DNA of 53,564 bases from Rhodovarius crocodyli (GCA_945901085.1 CAMDJV010000026.1:1-53564); one strand, 5' to 3'. Counted from the stretch's first letter, positions 8,086 through 18,357 are shown. Translations and numbers: made by a program. The notes: generated by a model from the sequence alone, not told the origin.

Positions 8086-9363
8086 CTACAGCGCGGCGGG
8101 TTTTGGCCCGCCGGCCATCCAGTCCAGCATTTGCACGGTGTGGATGGTGGGCAGCGCCTCGCCGCCCAGTTGGGTGAGGCAGCCGATATTGCCCGCCACC
8201 AGCACCGAGGCACCGGTGCGGTTGATATTGGCCAGTTTGCGCGCGCGCAGCCGCTCGGCGATGTCGGGCTGCATTATGTTATAGGTGCCGGCACTGCCGC
8301 AGCAGAGATGGCCCTCCAGCGGCTCCTTCACCGTGAAGCCCGCCTTTTGCAGCAGCTGCTTGGGCAGGGCGGTGATCTTCTGGCCATGCTGCAGCGAGCA
8401 GGCGCTGTGATAGGCCACGGTGATGCCCGGCGCGGGCCGGCTGGGGGCATAGCCGAATTTGTCCAGCGCCTCGGAGATGTCCATCGCCATGGCGGAAACG
8501 CGCGCGGCGGCGGCGGCTTCCGGCGCCTCGCGGAACATGAAGCCGTAATCCTTCACCGTGGTGCCGCAGCCCGAGGTATTGACCACCACCGCATCCAGCC
8601 CCGCCGCATCCCAGGCCAGGATATTGGCCCGCGCGGCGGCCATGGCGGGGTCATGCAGGCCCATATGATGGGTCAGCGCGCCGCAGCAGCCGGTGGAGGG
8701 CGGCACCACCACCTCCACCCCCATGCGGGTGAGAAGGCGGATAGTGGCGGCGTTGATCTCCGGGTCCAGCACCTGCTGGGCGCAGCCGGCCAGGAGCGCC
8801 ACACGGCCGCGCCGCGCGCCCTCGGCGGGGTAGAGGCTGCCGAGGGGTTGCGCCGGCGGCAGGGTTTTCGGTGCCAGTTTCAACATGGCGCGCAGCCTTT
8901 TGGCCGTCATCGACTGGCCGGGGATCAGGCCGGCGAGGCCACGCACCAGCCCGGCCAGGCGCATGGCGGGGCGGAAGCGCGCCGGGTAGGGCAGAATCAG
9001 CGCCAGCATGCGGCGCAGCAGGCGCTCGGGCAGGGGCCGGTCATAGGTCTCCTCGATATGCCGGCGGGCGTGATCGACGAGGTGCATGTAGTTCACCCCG
9101 GCGGGGCAGGTTGTCATGCAGCTGAGGCAGGAGAGGCAACGATCGACATGGCGGGCCTCGAGCTCGGTGGCGGGGCGGCCATTCTCCAGCATGTCCTTGA
9201 TGAGGTAGATGCGGCCGCGCGGTGAATCCAGCTCATCGCCGAGTTCCACGAAGGTGGGGCAAGTGGCGGTGCACATGCCGCAATGCACGCAGCTGCGCAG
9301 GATGGTGTTGGCTTCCCGCAATTCGGGGTCGCGCAATTGCTCAGGCGTGAAATTGGTTTGCAT
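8086..9363 (-). CDS. glcF: Glycolate oxidase iron-sulfur subunit
   Basis: A 425-residue protein that passes electrons from glycolate oxidation to the respiratory chain as part of GlcDEF. Two 4Fe-4S ferredoxin motifs are seen: C25, C28, C31 with C35, and C76, C79, C82 with C86. Two cysteine-rich CCG-type segments follow (TGCCGALTHHMG and HLCCGSAGTYNI). The length matches GlcF. The glcD and glcE genes that usually precede it are absent; secA lies upstream instead, so the partner subunits must be encoded elsewhere if the enzyme is glycolate oxidase. A related lactate or other 2-hydroxyacid oxidase subunit is an alternative. Confidence 0.9.
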   Translation of the reverse strand: MQTNFTPEQLRDPELREANTILRSCVHCGMCTATCPTFVELGDELDSPRGRIYLIKDMLENGRPATELEARHVDRCLSCLSCMTTCPAGVNYMHLVDHARRHIEETYDRPLPERLLRRMLALILPYPARFRPAMRLAGLVRGLAGLIPGQSMTAKRLRAMLKLAPKTLPPAQPLGSLYPAEGARRGRVALLAGCAQQVLDPEINAATIRLLTRMGVEVVVPPSTGCCGALTHHMGLHDPAMAAARANILAWDAAGLDAVVVNTSGCGTTVKDYGFMFREAPEAAAAARVSAMAMDISEALDKFGYAPSRPAPGITVAYHSACSLQHGQKITALPKQLLQKAGFTVKEPLEGHLCCGSAGTYNIMQPDIAERLRARKLANINRTGASVLVAGNIGCLTQLGGEALPTIHTVQMLDWMAGGPKPAAL

Positions 9364-9420
9364 GGTGATCCTCGGCTGGCGGGAGAGCCTAGGTCATGTC
9401 ACGCGGCTCGGCCATGGCGC

Positions 9421-12120
9421 TCACATGCGCCCATGGCAGTGCTTGTACTTCTTCCCCGAACCACAAGGGCAGGCCGAATTGCGCGGCGTGCCAGCCCAGC
9501 TTGCCGGGTCGTTCGGGTTCACCGCCTCGCCGCGGCGCGGCGCTACCGCCACATCGCCCTGGCCCTCCATATCGGCACCATCGGGCGAGGGGTGGCGCAT
9601 ATCCAGCACGCGCACCGGCTCGGGCATCGGTGGCGGCGCATCGGGACGCAGTTCCACCCGCATCAGCAGCGAGGTCACCCGCACCCGCAAATCCTCCAGC
9701 ATGCTGTTGAACAGCACGAAGGCCTCGCTCTTATACTCGTTCAGCGGGTCCCGCTGGCCATAGGCGCGCAGGCCAATGCCCTGGCGGAGATGGTCGAGCT
9801 GCAGCAGGTGCTCCTTCCACACCTGATCGAAGAGCTGCAGCAGCAGGCTCTTCTCCACCATGCGCATCATCTCAGGGCCGATATCGGCGGCGCGCACGGC
9901 GCTTGCACGGTCGGCGGCGTCTTGGAGCCGCTCGAGGATCATGTCGTCATCAATCCCCTCCTCCTTGCCCATCGCCGCCACCGGCAGGTCCAGGTTGAGG
10001 TTAACGCGCACCTTCTCCTCCAGCCCGGCCAGGTCCCATTGCTCGGGGTAGGAGTTTTCCGGAATGGCGGCGCGCACCATGTCGTGGATGGTCTCGCGGC
10101 GCATTTCTACAACCGTCTCGGACAGGTCGCTCGCTTCCATGTACAGCCGGCGCTGGGAATACACCTCGCGCCGCTGATCATTCATCACATCATCATATTT
10201 CAGCAGGTTCTTGCGGGTGTCGAAATTGCGCGCCTCGACCTTCTTCTGCGCCTTTTCGAGTGCCTTGTTGATCCAGCTATGGGTGATCGCCTCGCCTTCC
10301 TTGAGGCCGAGTTTCTGCAGCATGCCGCCCATGCGCTCGGAGCCGAAGATCCGCATCAGATCATCTTCCAGCGAGAGGAAGAAGCGGCTGCCGCCGGGGT
10401 CACCCTGGCGGCCGGAGCGGCCGCGCAGCTGGTTGTCGATGCGGCGGGATTCGTGGCGCTCCGTGCCGATCACGAAGAGCCCACCGGCCGCCATGACGGT
10501 CTTCTTATACTCCACCACCTCAGCCTCGTGCCGGGCGAGTGCTGCCTCATAGGCCTCGCCATCCGAGGTGCCGGTCTCCTGCCGTGCCAGCATATCGGCA
10601 TTGCCGCCGAGTTTGATGTCGGTGCCGCGGCCGGCCATATTGGTGGCGATGGTGATGGTGCCAGGCCGGCCGGCCTGGGCGATGATGCCGGCCTCCTGCT
10701 CGTGATAGCGCGCATTCAGCACCGCATGCGGGATGCGCTTGGCCTTGAGGATGGCCGATAGCATTTCCGATTTCTCGATGCTGGTGGTGCCCACCAGCGC
10801 GGGCTGGTTGCGGGCGCGGCATTCCTCGATCAGCGTTGCCACCGCGTCATATTTCTCGGCCGTGGTGCGATAGACCTCATCATCGCTATCCACCCGCGCC
10901 ACCGCCACATTGGTCGGAATTTCAACCACTTCCAGCTTGTATATCTCAGCGAATTCATCGGCTTCGGTCGATGCCGTGCCGGTCATCCCGGCCAGCTTCG
11001 GGTAGAGACGGAAATAGTTCTGGAAGGTGATCGAGGCCAGCGTCTGGTTCTCGGGCTGGACGGTGACGAATTCTTTCGCCTCCAGCGCCTGGTGCAGGCC
11101 ATCGGAGTAGCGCCGGCCATCCATCATGCGGCCGGTGAATTCATCGATGATGATGATCTTGTCGTCACGCACGACATATTCGACATCGCGCTTGAACAGG
11201 GTATGGGCGCGCAGCGACTGGTTCACATGATGCACCAGCGAGATATTCTCGGTGTCGTAGAGTCCACCCTCGGTCAGCACGCCGCCCGCGCGCAGCAGCG
11301 CCTCGATCTCCTCACCACCCTTTTCCGTCATATTGACGGTGCGCTGCTTCTCATCCTTCTCGAAGCGCTCAGCATCGGTCACGAAACCCACCATCACGGC
11401 GTTGACGCGGCGATAGAGGTCCGAGGTGTCATCCGTTGGGCCGGAGATGATGAGCGGCGTGCGCGCCTCATCGATCAGGATCGAATCCACCTCATCGACA
11501 ATGGCGAAGTTGAAGCTGCGCTGGACCATGTCGGCCAGCCGGTACTTCATGTTGTCGCGCAGATAGTCAAAGCCGAATTCATTGTTGGTGCCATAGGTGA
11601 TGTCACAGGCATAGGCCGCCTGGCGCTGATCATCATTGAGGCCATTGACGATGACGCCGGTGGACAGGCCGAGAAAGCCGTAGAGCTTGCCCATCCATTC
11701 GGCATCGCGGCTGGCCAGATAGTCATTCACCGTCACCACATGCACGCCCTTGCCGGAGAGCGCGTTGAGCACCACCGGCAGGGTGGCGACGAGGGTCTTG
11801 CCCTCGCCGGTCTTCATTTCAGCGATGCGGCCTTCATGCAGGACCATGCCGCCAATCATCTGCACATCGAAATGCCGCATGCCGAGCGCGCGCTTGGCAG
11901 CCTCGCGCACGATGGCGAAGACCTCCTCCAGCACCGAATCCAGCTCTGTTCCTGCGGCGAGTTGGTCGCGGATCGCCTGCACGCGGGCGCGCAGCGCCTC
12001 GTCATCCAGGGCAGCGAGGCCGGATTCCAGCGCATTGATGCGCGGCACCCTCGCCTCATGGCGCTTCAAAGCGCGGTCATTCGCAGAACCGAAAATGGCA
12101 CGAGCCAGGCGGGAAAACAT
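9421..12120 (-). CDS. secA: Preprotein translocase ATPase SecA
   Basis: The motor of Sec-dependent protein export, which works at the inner membrane with SecYEG. At 899 residues it is full length. The Walker A segment is KTGEGKT at 103-109, the DEAD-type motif appears as [15 protein letters not shown], and the C-terminus carries the zinc and SecB-binding motif [15 protein letters not shown] chose the ATG at 12120 ([18 protein letters not shown]), the usual start of the family; a longer frame adds 37 unlikely residues. It is divergent from the parvulin gene across about 166 bases, a sensible link since both serve exported proteins. Confidence 0.98.
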   Translation of the reverse strand: MFSRLARAIFGSANDRALKRHEARVPRINALESGLAALDDEALRARVQAIRDQLAAGTELDSVLEEVFAIVREAAKRALGMRHFDVQMIGGMVLHEGRIAEMKTGEGKTLVATLPVVLNALSGKGVHVVTVNDYLASRDAEWMGKLYGFLGLSTGVIVNGLNDDQRQAAYACDITYGTNNEFGFDYLRDNMKYRLADMVQRSFNFAIVDEVDSILIDEARTPLIISGPTDDTSDLYRRVNAVMVGFVTDAERFEKDEKQRTVNMTEKGGEEIEALLRAGGVLTEGGLYDTENISLVHHVNQSLRAHTLFKRDVEYVVRDDKIIIIDEFTGRMMDGRRYSDGLHQALEAKEFVTVQPENQTLASITFQNYFRLYPKLAGMTGTASTEADEFAEIYKLEVVEIPTNVAVARVDSDDEVYRTTAEKYDAVATLIEECRARNQPALVGTTSIEKSEMLSAILKAKRIPHAVLNARYHEQEAGIIAQAGRPGTITIATNMAGRGTDIKLGGNADMLARQETGTSDGEAYEAALARHEAEVVEYKKTVMAAGGLFVIGTERHESRRIDNQLRGRSGRQGDPGGSRFFLSLEDDLMRIFGSERMGGMLQKLGLKEGEAITHSWINKALEKAQKKVEARNFDTRKNLLKYDDVMNDQRREVYSQRRLYMEASDLSETVVEMRRETIHDMVRAAIPENSYPEQWDLAGLEEKVRVNLNLDLPVAAMGKEEGIDDDMILERLQDAADRASAVRAADIGPEMMRMVEKSLLLQLFDQVWKEHLLQLDHLRQGIGLRAYGQRDPLNEYKSEAFVLFNSMLEDLRVRVTSLLMRVELRPDAPPPMPEPVRVLDMRHPSPDGADMEGQGDVAVAPRRGEAVNPNDPASWAGTPRNSACPCGSGKKYKHCHGRM

Positions 12121-12286
12121 GATGTGACCTATTCTCCGGCCCCATGCGCGCGGCCGGTGGGCTTCCAAGGGGCAGAAGCGCAAATAGGGCGGGGGCATCG
12201 CAGGGTCAACGTGCGGCCCAACTTGTGGCACCCGGGCGCATCGGCCATTCTGATCAGGAATTTAAAAATCTCTGGGGCCCTGCCGC

Positions 12287-13174
12287 ATGCGTTTCCCGCA
12301 TTTTGCCTTTCTTCTGCTCGCCTCATCGGCCCTGGCACAGGCGCCTGCCGCGCCGGACGCCATCATCGCCCGAATCGAGGGCGAGCCGGTGCGCATGTCC
12401 GATGTGCTGGCCACCGCCGCAGATGTGATGCCGGCCGAAATGCGCGGCGTGCCGGCCGAGGCCCTGCTGGCCATGATCCCGGCCGAGGCGATGCGTCAAT
12501 TGATCGACCGCACCATCACCGACCGTGCCCTGATCGCCGCCGCCCGCCGCGCCGGGCTGGACCGTGACCCGGAGGTGCGCGCCCGCCTCGCCCGCGCCGA
12601 GGCGCAGGAACTGACCCAAACCCTGCTGCAGCGCGAGGTGCTGCCCCGGGTGACCGATGCCACCATCCGCGCCCGTTATGACCGCGATGCCGCCGCCAAC
12701 CAGGCCGAGGACGAGGTCCGCGCCCGCCACATCCTGGTGCCGACCGAGGCCGAGGCGCGCACCGCGCTGGCCGACCTCAATCGCGGCCAATCCTTCGAGG
12801 ATGTCGCCCGCCGCATGGCCACCGGCCCCGGCAGCCGCGAGGGTGGTGATCTGGGCTGGTTCAAGCGGGCCGATATGGTGCCGCCCTTCGCCGAGGCCGC
12901 CTTTGCCCTGCAACCGGGCCAATTGGTGGCCGCACCAGTGCGCACGCAATTTGGCTGGCATGTCATCCGCGTTGATGAACGCCGTCGCACCCAGGCGCCC
13001 AGCTTTGACGATTCGCGGGAGCAAATCCGCCAGGCGCTGCTGCAGGAAGAGGTGGCCGGGGCGGTTGAGCGGCTGCGCGGCTCGGTCAATATCGAGCGGG
13101 TGGAGGCGCCTGCCGCCGCGGCGCCGCTGGTGGGCACGCCACCACCCCCACCCGCCCCGGCTGGGAGGCGCTGA
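12287..13174 (+). CDS. Periplasmic parvulin-type peptidyl-prolyl isomerase
   Basis: A 295-residue exported chaperone or isomerase of the PpiC/PrsA/SurA type. A signal peptide (MRFPHFAFLLLASSALAQ) precedes an N-terminal helical domain, and the parvulin domain spans roughly residues 143-235, with RARHILVPTEAEA at its start, GDLGWF in the middle and FGWHVIRVDE at its end. The C-terminus is low complexity and Pro-rich (GTPPPPPAPAG). It is divergent from secA and three bases upstream of argJ, so it may be co-transcribed with arginine biosynthesis, an order seen in other alphaproteobacteria. Confidence 0.9.
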   Translation: MRFPHFAFLLLASSALAQAPAAPDAIIARIEGEPVRMSDVLATAADVMPAEMRGVPAEALLAMIPAEAMRQLIDRTITDRALIAAARRAGLDRDPEVRARLARAEAQELTQTLLQREVLPRVTDATIRARYDRDAAANQAEDEVRARHILVPTEAEARTALADLNRGQSFEDVARRMATGPGSREGGDLGWFKRADMVPPFAEAAFALQPGQLVAAPVRTQFGWHVIRVDERRRTQAPSFDDSREQIRQALLQEEVAGAVERLRGSVNIERVEAPAAAAPLVGTPPPPPAPAGRR

Positions 13175-13177
13175 GCC

Positions 13178-14407
13178 ATGGCCATGGAGGTCTCCCCCCT
13201 CGCCCTGCCCCTGCCCGCGCTGCCCGCCATTGCCGGCGTGGCACTGGGCACCGCCGCCGCCGCCATCCGCTATCAGGGGCGCGATGACGTGACCATGATG
13301 GTCTTCCCCGCCGGCACCACCGTGGCGGGCGTCTTTACCTTGAACAAATGCCCCGGCGCGCCGGTGGAATGGTGCCGCGCGGCGCTGGCCGGCGGCAAGG
13401 CCCGGGCGCTGGTCGTCAATGCCGGGAATTCCAATGTCTTCACCGGCAGGGCCGGCCGCGAGACCTGCGCGCAAACCGCCGCAACCATGGCCCAGCTGAT
13501 GGGCTGCGAGCCCCACGAGGTGTTTCTCGCCTCCACCGGGGTGATCGGCGAGAAGCTGCCCACCGAAAAACTCACCGCCGCGCTGCCGGGGCTGGCGGGC
13601 AGGCTCACCGCCGATGCCTGGCAACAGGCCGCCCGCGCCATCATGACCACCGACACCTTCCCCAAGGGCGTGACCCGCACGGCGAAGATCGGCGAGGCGG
13701 TGGTGACGATCAACGGCATCGCCAAGGGCAGCGGCATGATCATGCCCGATATGGCGACGATGCTCTCCTTCCTGGCGACCGACGCGAAAATCCCCGCCCC
13801 GGTGCTCCAGAAAATTCTCTCCAACGGCATCGGCCCCAGCTTCAACAGCGTGACGGTTGATAGCGATACCTCCACCTCCGACACCGTGCTGCTCTTCGCC
13901 ACCGGCGCCGCCACGCATGCCGAGGTGCCGGCCGAGGGTGGGCCCATGCTGGGCGATTTCACCCGCGCCGTGCATGAGGTGCTGATGGAATTGGCGCTGA
14001 TGGTCGCGCGCGATGGCGAAGGCGCGCAGAAACTCATCCGCATCGATGTGACCGGCGCGGTGTCCGATCAATCCGCCCATCGCATCGGCATGTCGGTGGC
14101 CAATTCACCGCTGGTGAAGACCGCCATCGCCGCGGCCGACGCCAATTGGGGCCGCATCGTCATGGCGGTGGGCAAGGCGGGTGAGCCGGCGGAGCGTGAC
14201 CGGCTTTCCATCGCCGTCGGCGGCGTCTGGATGGCGCGGGAGGGCGAGCTGGTGCCGGATTACGACGAGGCACCGGTCACCGCCCATATGCAGGGGCGCG
14301 AGGTCACCATCACCATCGATATCGGCCTGGGGGCCGGGAGAGCCAGCATCTATACCTGCGACCTGACCCACGCCTATATCGATATCAACGGCAGCTACCG
14401 CAGTTGA
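13178..14407 (+). CDS. argJ: Bifunctional ornithine acetyltransferase / N-acetylglutamate synthase
   Basis: ArgJ recycles the acetyl group between N-acetylornithine and glutamate in the cyclic arginine pathway. The 409-residue precursor should self-cleave before the catalytic threonine T194 in MPDMATMLSF, giving alpha and beta chains. Other family segments are ALVVNAGNSNVFTG, FLASTGVIGE and VANSPLVKTAIAAADANWGR, and the C-terminus CDLTHAYIDINGSYRS is typical. The start three bases after the parvulin stop has a second ATG two codons later as an alternative. It is followed closely by the GNAT-Nudix fusion gene. Confidence 0.96.
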   Translation: MAMEVSPLALPLPALPAIAGVALGTAAAAIRYQGRDDVTMMVFPAGTTVAGVFTLNKCPGAPVEWCRAALAGGKARALVVNAGNSNVFTGRAGRETCAQTAATMAQLMGCEPHEVFLASTGVIGEKLPTEKLTAALPGLAGRLTADAWQQAARAIMTTDTFPKGVTRTAKIGEAVVTINGIAKGSGMIMPDMATMLSFLATDAKIPAPVLQKILSNGIGPSFNSVTVDSDTSTSDTVLLFATGAATHAEVPAEGGPMLGDFTRAVHEVLMELALMVARDGEGAQKLIRIDVTGAVSDQSAHRIGMSVANSPLVKTAIAAADANWGRIVMAVGKAGEPAERDRLSIAVGGVWMAREGELVPDYDEAPVTAHMQGREVTITIDIGLGAGRASIYTCDLTHAYIDINGSYRS

Positions 14408-14450
14408 GGGCATGGCTGGCGCTGCCGCTATTGGTGCTGGCCGGAGAAGC

Positions 14451-15398
14451 ATGAGCCTGCCCGATCTCACCACCGCCCGTCTGGCACTACGCGGCCTGCA
14501 GCCCGGCGATGCCGCGGCGATGTTCCGGCTGGTCAATGACTACTCGGTGGCCGGCAACCTCGCCCGCGTGCCCTTCCCCTATCGCGAGGCCATGGCGGGC
14601 GACTGGATCGGCTCCACCCATGACCAGGCGGCGCGCGGTGAGGGTTTTCATCTCGCCATCACCATGGGCGACCAGTTGATCGGCTGCATCGGCCTGACCA
14701 CCAACCGCGCCAACCCCGGCGAGGCCGAGCTGGGCTATTGGCTCGGCCGGAAATTCTGGGGCCAGGGTTATGCGCGCGAGGCGGCCCGGGCCCTGCTGGA
14801 ATGGGGCTTCGGCACGCTGGGTCTGGATCGTGTGGTGGCCAGCGCCCTGACCGATAATCTGGGCTCCCAGGCGGTGCTGCGCGCCTGCGGCTTTGCCCAG
14901 ACCGGCCAGGGGGTGCAGGAATTCATGTCGCGCAACCGCGTCATGGATGTGCTGACCTTCGAGATGGCCAAGCCGCGCGAGATGGCACCGCCCCGCGCCC
15001 TGCCCATGCTGCTGGTGGTGGCCTGCGCCATCGTGGATGGCGATGGCCGGGTGCTGCTGGCCCAGCGCCCGCCGGGCAAGGCCTTGGCTGGCATGTGGGA
15101 ATTCCCCGGCGGCAAACTCAACCCCGGCGAAACCCCCGAGGCCGCGCTCATCCGCGAGTTGAAGGAGGAGCTGGATATCGATGTCACCGCCGCCTGCCTG
15201 GCGCCGCTGAGCTTTGCCAGCCACGCCTATGAGAGCTTTCATCTCCTCATGCCGCTCTTTGTCTGCCGCCGTTGGCGGGGCACAATGCGCGCTGTCGAGG
15301 GCCAGGCGCTGGCCTGGGTGCGGCCCAACCGCATGGCGGAATACCCAATGCCCCCGGCCGACCGGCCGCTGGTGGCGATGCTGCAGGAGATGCTGTGA
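14451..15398 (+). CDS. GNAT acetyltransferase fused to Nudix pyrophosphohydrolase
   Basis: A 315-residue two-domain protein. Residues 1 to about 175 form a RimJ/RimL-type GNAT N-acetyltransferase (ARLALRGLQPGDA, ELGYWLGRKFWGQGYAREAA, ACGFAQTG). Residues from about 188 to the end form a MutT-like Nudix domain whose box runs GGKLNPGETPEAAL then RELKEELDI, the expected GX5EX7REUXEE pattern. The Nudix part should hydrolyse oxidised nucleoside triphosphates; the acetyl acceptor is unknown. GGAG precedes the ATG at 14451; an ATG at 14412 would add 13 residues. The stop touches the next start (TGATG). Fusions of this kind are annotated in alphaproteobacteria. Confidence 0.9.
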   Translation: MSLPDLTTARLALRGLQPGDAAAMFRLVNDYSVAGNLARVPFPYREAMAGDWIGSTHDQAARGEGFHLAITMGDQLIGCIGLTTNRANPGEAELGYWLGRKFWGQGYAREAARALLEWGFGTLGLDRVVASALTDNLGSQAVLRACGFAQTGQGVQEFMSRNRVMDVLTFEMAKPREMAPPRALPMLLVVACAIVDGDGRVLLAQRPPGKALAGMWEFPGGKLNPGETPEAALIRELKEELDIDVTAACLAPLSFASHAYESFHLLMPLFVCRRWRGTMRAVEGQALAWVRPNRMAEYPMPPADRPLVAMLQEML

Positions 15399-16174
15399 TG
15401 GCCAACCCAACCGCTTGTATTCTGATCATCGGCAATGAGGTGCTCAGCGGCCGCACCCGCGATGCCAATATCCAGTTCCTGGCCACCGAACTGGGCGAAC
15501 TGGGCATTCCGGTGCGCGAAGTGCGCGTCATCCCCGATGACCCGCTGACCATCATCGGCACCGTCAATGAGACCCGCCGCAAATTCACCCATGTCTTCAC
15601 CACCGGCGGCATTGGGCCGACGCATGATGACATCACCAGCGAATGCATCGCCCGCGCCTTCTCGGTGCCATGGGAGCCGCATCCGGTGGCGTGGAAGCGC
15701 ATGGCGGATTTCTACGCCGCCCAAAACCCGCCCAGCATCTTCAACGAGGCACGCCAGCGCATGGCCACCATGCCGCGCGGCTGCGTGCTGATCGAGAATG
15801 AGGCCACCATCGCGCCCGGCTTCTCGATGGAGAATGTGCACGTGATGGCGGGCGTGCCGCGCATCATGCAGGCGATGTTCCGCGCGCTCGCGCCCAAGCT
15901 GGAGCGCGGCGAGGCCATTGTCTCGGCCACCGTGCATGCCGATGGCGTCTTCGAGGGCGGCATCGCCGCGGCACTGGCCGGGGTGCAGCTGGCCCATCCC
16001 AATCTCGATATCGGCAGCTACCCCTATTTCCGCCCCATGCCGGTGCGCGGCGGCGTGGCGCTGGTGGCCAAGGGCACCGATGCCGAGGATGTGGCGCTGG
16101 CCGCCGATGAGATCGAGGCGCTGCTGATAGAGGCCGGCGGCAAGCCGGTGCGCGGCGAACCCGTCACCGACTGA
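15398..16174 (+). CDS. CinA/MoaB-like molybdopterin-binding domain protein
   Basis: A 258-residue protein matching the N-terminal domain of competence/damage-inducible protein CinA, with the molybdopterin-binding fold (LIIGNEVLSGRTRDAN near the start, then FTTGGIGPTHDD, and MAGVPRIMQAM). CinA proper also has a C-terminal pyrophosphatase or nicotinamide mononucleotide deamidase domain, which is absent here. The role is therefore uncertain: it may bind a nucleotide or pterin ligand. It overlaps the Nudix fusion by one base and precedes an MFS gene by six bases, so the three are probably one transcript. Confidence 0.88.
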   Translation: MANPTACILIIGNEVLSGRTRDANIQFLATELGELGIPVREVRVIPDDPLTIIGTVNETRRKFTHVFTTGGIGPTHDDITSECIARAFSVPWEPHPVAWKRMADFYAAQNPPSIFNEARQRMATMPRGCVLIENEATIAPGFSMENVHVMAGVPRIMQAMFRALAPKLERGEAIVSATVHADGVFEGGIAAALAGVQLAHPNLDIGSYPYFRPMPVRGGVALVAKGTDAEDVALAADEIEALLIEAGGKPVRGEPVTD

Positions 16175-16180
16175 GCGGGA

Positions 16181-17371
16181 ATGACCGCGCCCGGCTTCGC
16201 CACCGCCATTGTTGCGGCGCAGGTGCTGGCGCAGATCGGCTCCTTCACCCTGCCGGCGCTGCTGCCGGGCTATATCGCCCGCTGGTCGCTCTCGGCGACA
16301 GAGGCAGGCTGGCTGATTGGCGCCTTCTTCGCCGCCTATGTGGCCGCCGTGCCGGTTCTGGTCTCACTGACCGACCGGGTGCCGGCTAGGCGGGTCTATC
16401 TTGTCGGCACCGGGCTGACCGCGGCCTCGCATCTGGGCTTCGCCCTGCTGGCCGATGGTTTTTGGAGCGCGCTGGTGTTGCGTGCCATGGCTGGCATTGG
16501 CTGGGCCGGCTGCTACATGCCCGGGCTGAAGGTGATTGCCGATAGGCTGGAAGGGGCCGCGCAATCCCGTGCCGTGAGCTGGCACGCCGCCGGGGTGGGG
16601 ATTGCAGGCTCGGCCTCCTTCCTGGTGGCCGGCGGTCTGGATGCGGTGGCGGGGCCGGAGGCGGCTTTCCTCTTTGGCGGCGTGGCGGCGCTGGGGGCGG
16701 CGGCCATCGGCGCGCTGGCCATGCGTGGTGGCCCCGCTGTGCCGGCCGCACCGCGTGGCGGGCTGCTGGATTTCCGCCCGGTGCTGCGCAACCGCCCCGC
16801 TATGGCCTGGATCATGGGCTATACGGTGCATACCTGGGAATTGGCGGCGCTGCGGGCCTGGGCTGTCACCTTCCTCGCCATGGTGATCGCCACCCATGGC
16901 GCGCCGGAATGGCTGCCCGGGCCGACCACGCTCTTCACCCTGGCGGGGCTGAGCGCCATCGCCATCTCGATCTATGGCAATGAGGTGGCGCAGCGCTTTG
17001 GCCGCGCCCGGGTGGTGGCCTGGGCGGTGGGTGCCGCCGCCGGCATGGCGCTGCTGACCGGCTGGTCCGCCTTGGTCTCGGCGCCTTTGGCGGCGCTGAG
17101 CGTGCTGCTGTGGAATGCCGCCATCTACCTCGATAGCGCGGCGCTGACCGCGGGTACGGTGCAGGCGGCCGAGGCCGGCCGGCGGGGCGCCACCATGGGG
17201 CTGCACAGCATGTGCGGCTATGCCGGCGGCTTTATCGGGCCGCTGGTGGTGGGCGTCACGCTTGATCTGGCAGGCACCGGGGCGCTGGGCTGGGGGCTGG
17301 CATTCGGCCACCTCGCCCTGGTCACGCTGGGCGGCTACGCGGTGCTGCGCCGGCTGGCCGCTCCGGGCTGA
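16181..17371 (+). CDS. MFS transporter
   Basis: An inner-membrane permease of 396 residues with roughly twelve hydrophobic helices. The loop after the second helix carries the shortened MFS signature SLTDRVPARRVYL. Glycine- and alanine-rich helices such as AAVPVLVSL, ALGAAAIGALAM and GYAGGFIGPLVVG are typical. The substrate is not evident. It ends one base before the stop of the convergent TRAP binding-protein gene, leaving no room for a separate terminator. Confidence 0.85.
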   Translation: MTAPGFATAIVAAQVLAQIGSFTLPALLPGYIARWSLSATEAGWLIGAFFAAYVAAVPVLVSLTDRVPARRVYLVGTGLTAASHLGFALLADGFWSALVLRAMAGIGWAGCYMPGLKVIADRLEGAAQSRAVSWHAAGVGIAGSASFLVAGGLDAVAGPEAAFLFGGVAALGAAAIGALAMRGGPAVPAAPRGGLLDFRPVLRNRPAMAWIMGYTVHTWELAALRAWAVTFLAMVIATHGAPEWLPGPTTLFTLAGLSAIAISIYGNEVAQRFGRARVVAWAVGAAAGMALLTGWSALVSAPLAALSVLLWNAAIYLDSAALTAGTVQAAEAGRRGATMGLHSMCGYAGGFIGPLVVGVTLDLAGTGALGWGLAFGHLALVTLGGYAVLRRLAAPG

Positions 17372-17372
17372 A

Positions 17373-18341
17373 TCACAACGCCTGCAACCTGTCGTACTGC
17401 GCCCGGCTCCAGCCCACATCCACATTGTGCAGCGGCACGCAGGCGGCGCGGAAGGCGGCGCGGTCGGGTTCCTGCACCGTTTTGCCCTGGGCGCGGAACC
17501 AGGCGGCCAGCTCCTGCTCCTGGCTGCGGATGGCCGCGCCGCAACGATCAGCCGCCTGGGCGAGAATCTCGCGCAGCATGCCCTGCTCGGCGGGGGTGAA
17601 GCGGCGCATGGTGGTGCCGGAGATGATGGTCAGCAGGCTGTCGGTGATATGCGCGGTCAGGCTGACATGGCTCTGCACCTCATAAAACTTCTTCGCCTGG
17701 ATGGTCGGCAGCGGGTTTTCCTGCGCATCCACCGTGCCGTTTTGCAGGGCAAGATAGACCTCGGCAAAGGCGATGGGGGTGGCATTGGCGCCCACGCCGC
17801 GGGCGAACATGAGGAAGGAGGGCGCCTGCGGCACGCGCAGCTTCAGGCCGCGCATATCGGCCGGCGTCATGATCGACTTATTGGCGGTGACCATGCGGTC
17901 ACCATAATAGGTCAGCGCCACGGCGTGGTGGCGGGTTTGCGCGTCATAGCCGACGATGAGTTCGCGATGCAGGGCAGAGCCGCGATAGGCCTGGAAATGC
18001 GCGTAATCGCGCATCGCATAGGGCGCGTGGCTGATCGACATCGCCCGGTAGCTGGCCCCGGCGAAGGCCACGCCGGTATAGATCATGTCGATGGTGCCCA
18101 GGGTCAGGCCCTGGTTGATCTGCGGCTCATTGCCGAGGGCGGAGGCGGCAAAGACCTCGATATTGTATTTGCCATTCGTCCGCTCGCGGAACTGCGCCGC
18201 AGCCCAGAGCGCCTCGGTATGATAGGCCTCATTGACCTCATAGACATGCGCCCAACGCAGGCGCTGTGCCTGGGCGTGGGCCAGGCCAGTGATGACGGGG
18301 CTGGCGAGGGCGGCAAGCCCCAGCGCGCGGCGGGTGATCAT
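17373..18341 (-). CDS. TRAP transporter substrate-binding protein, DctP type
   Basis: A 322-residue periplasmic binding protein for carboxylate-like solutes. A Tat-like or Sec signal (MITRRALGLAALASPVITGL) is followed by the mature fold, with ASALGNEPQINQGLTLGTID, GLKLRVPQAPSF and DAQENPLPTIQAKKFYEVQ, the last being the ligand-binding signature of DctP proteins. The ATG at 18341 has AAGGGAA upstream. The DctQ and DctM membrane subunits are not adjacent, so it is an orphan in this window. A perfect inverted repeat ends just upstream of its ribosome binding site and may control it. Confidence 0.9.
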   Translation of the reverse strand: MITRRALGLAALASPVITGLAHAQAQRLRWAHVYEVNEAYHTEALWAAAQFRERTNGKYNIEVFAASALGNEPQINQGLTLGTIDMIYTGVAFAGASYRAMSISHAPYAMRDYAHFQAYRGSALHRELIVGYDAQTRHHAVALTYYGDRMVTANKSIMTPADMRGLKLRVPQAPSFLMFARGVGANATPIAFAEVYLALQNGTVDAQENPLPTIQAKKFYEVQSHVSLTAHITDSLLTIISGTTMRRFTPAEQGMLREILAQAADRCGAAIRSQEQELAAWFRAQGKTVQEPDRAAFRAACVPLHNVDVGWSRAQYDRLQAL

Positions 18342-18357
18342 TATTGAAGCGTTCCCT

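Noticed and set aside
12323-14080. A minus-strand open frame of 585 codons.
   Set aside because: It is antisense to the parvulin and argJ genes and has a Gly/His-rich shadow composition.
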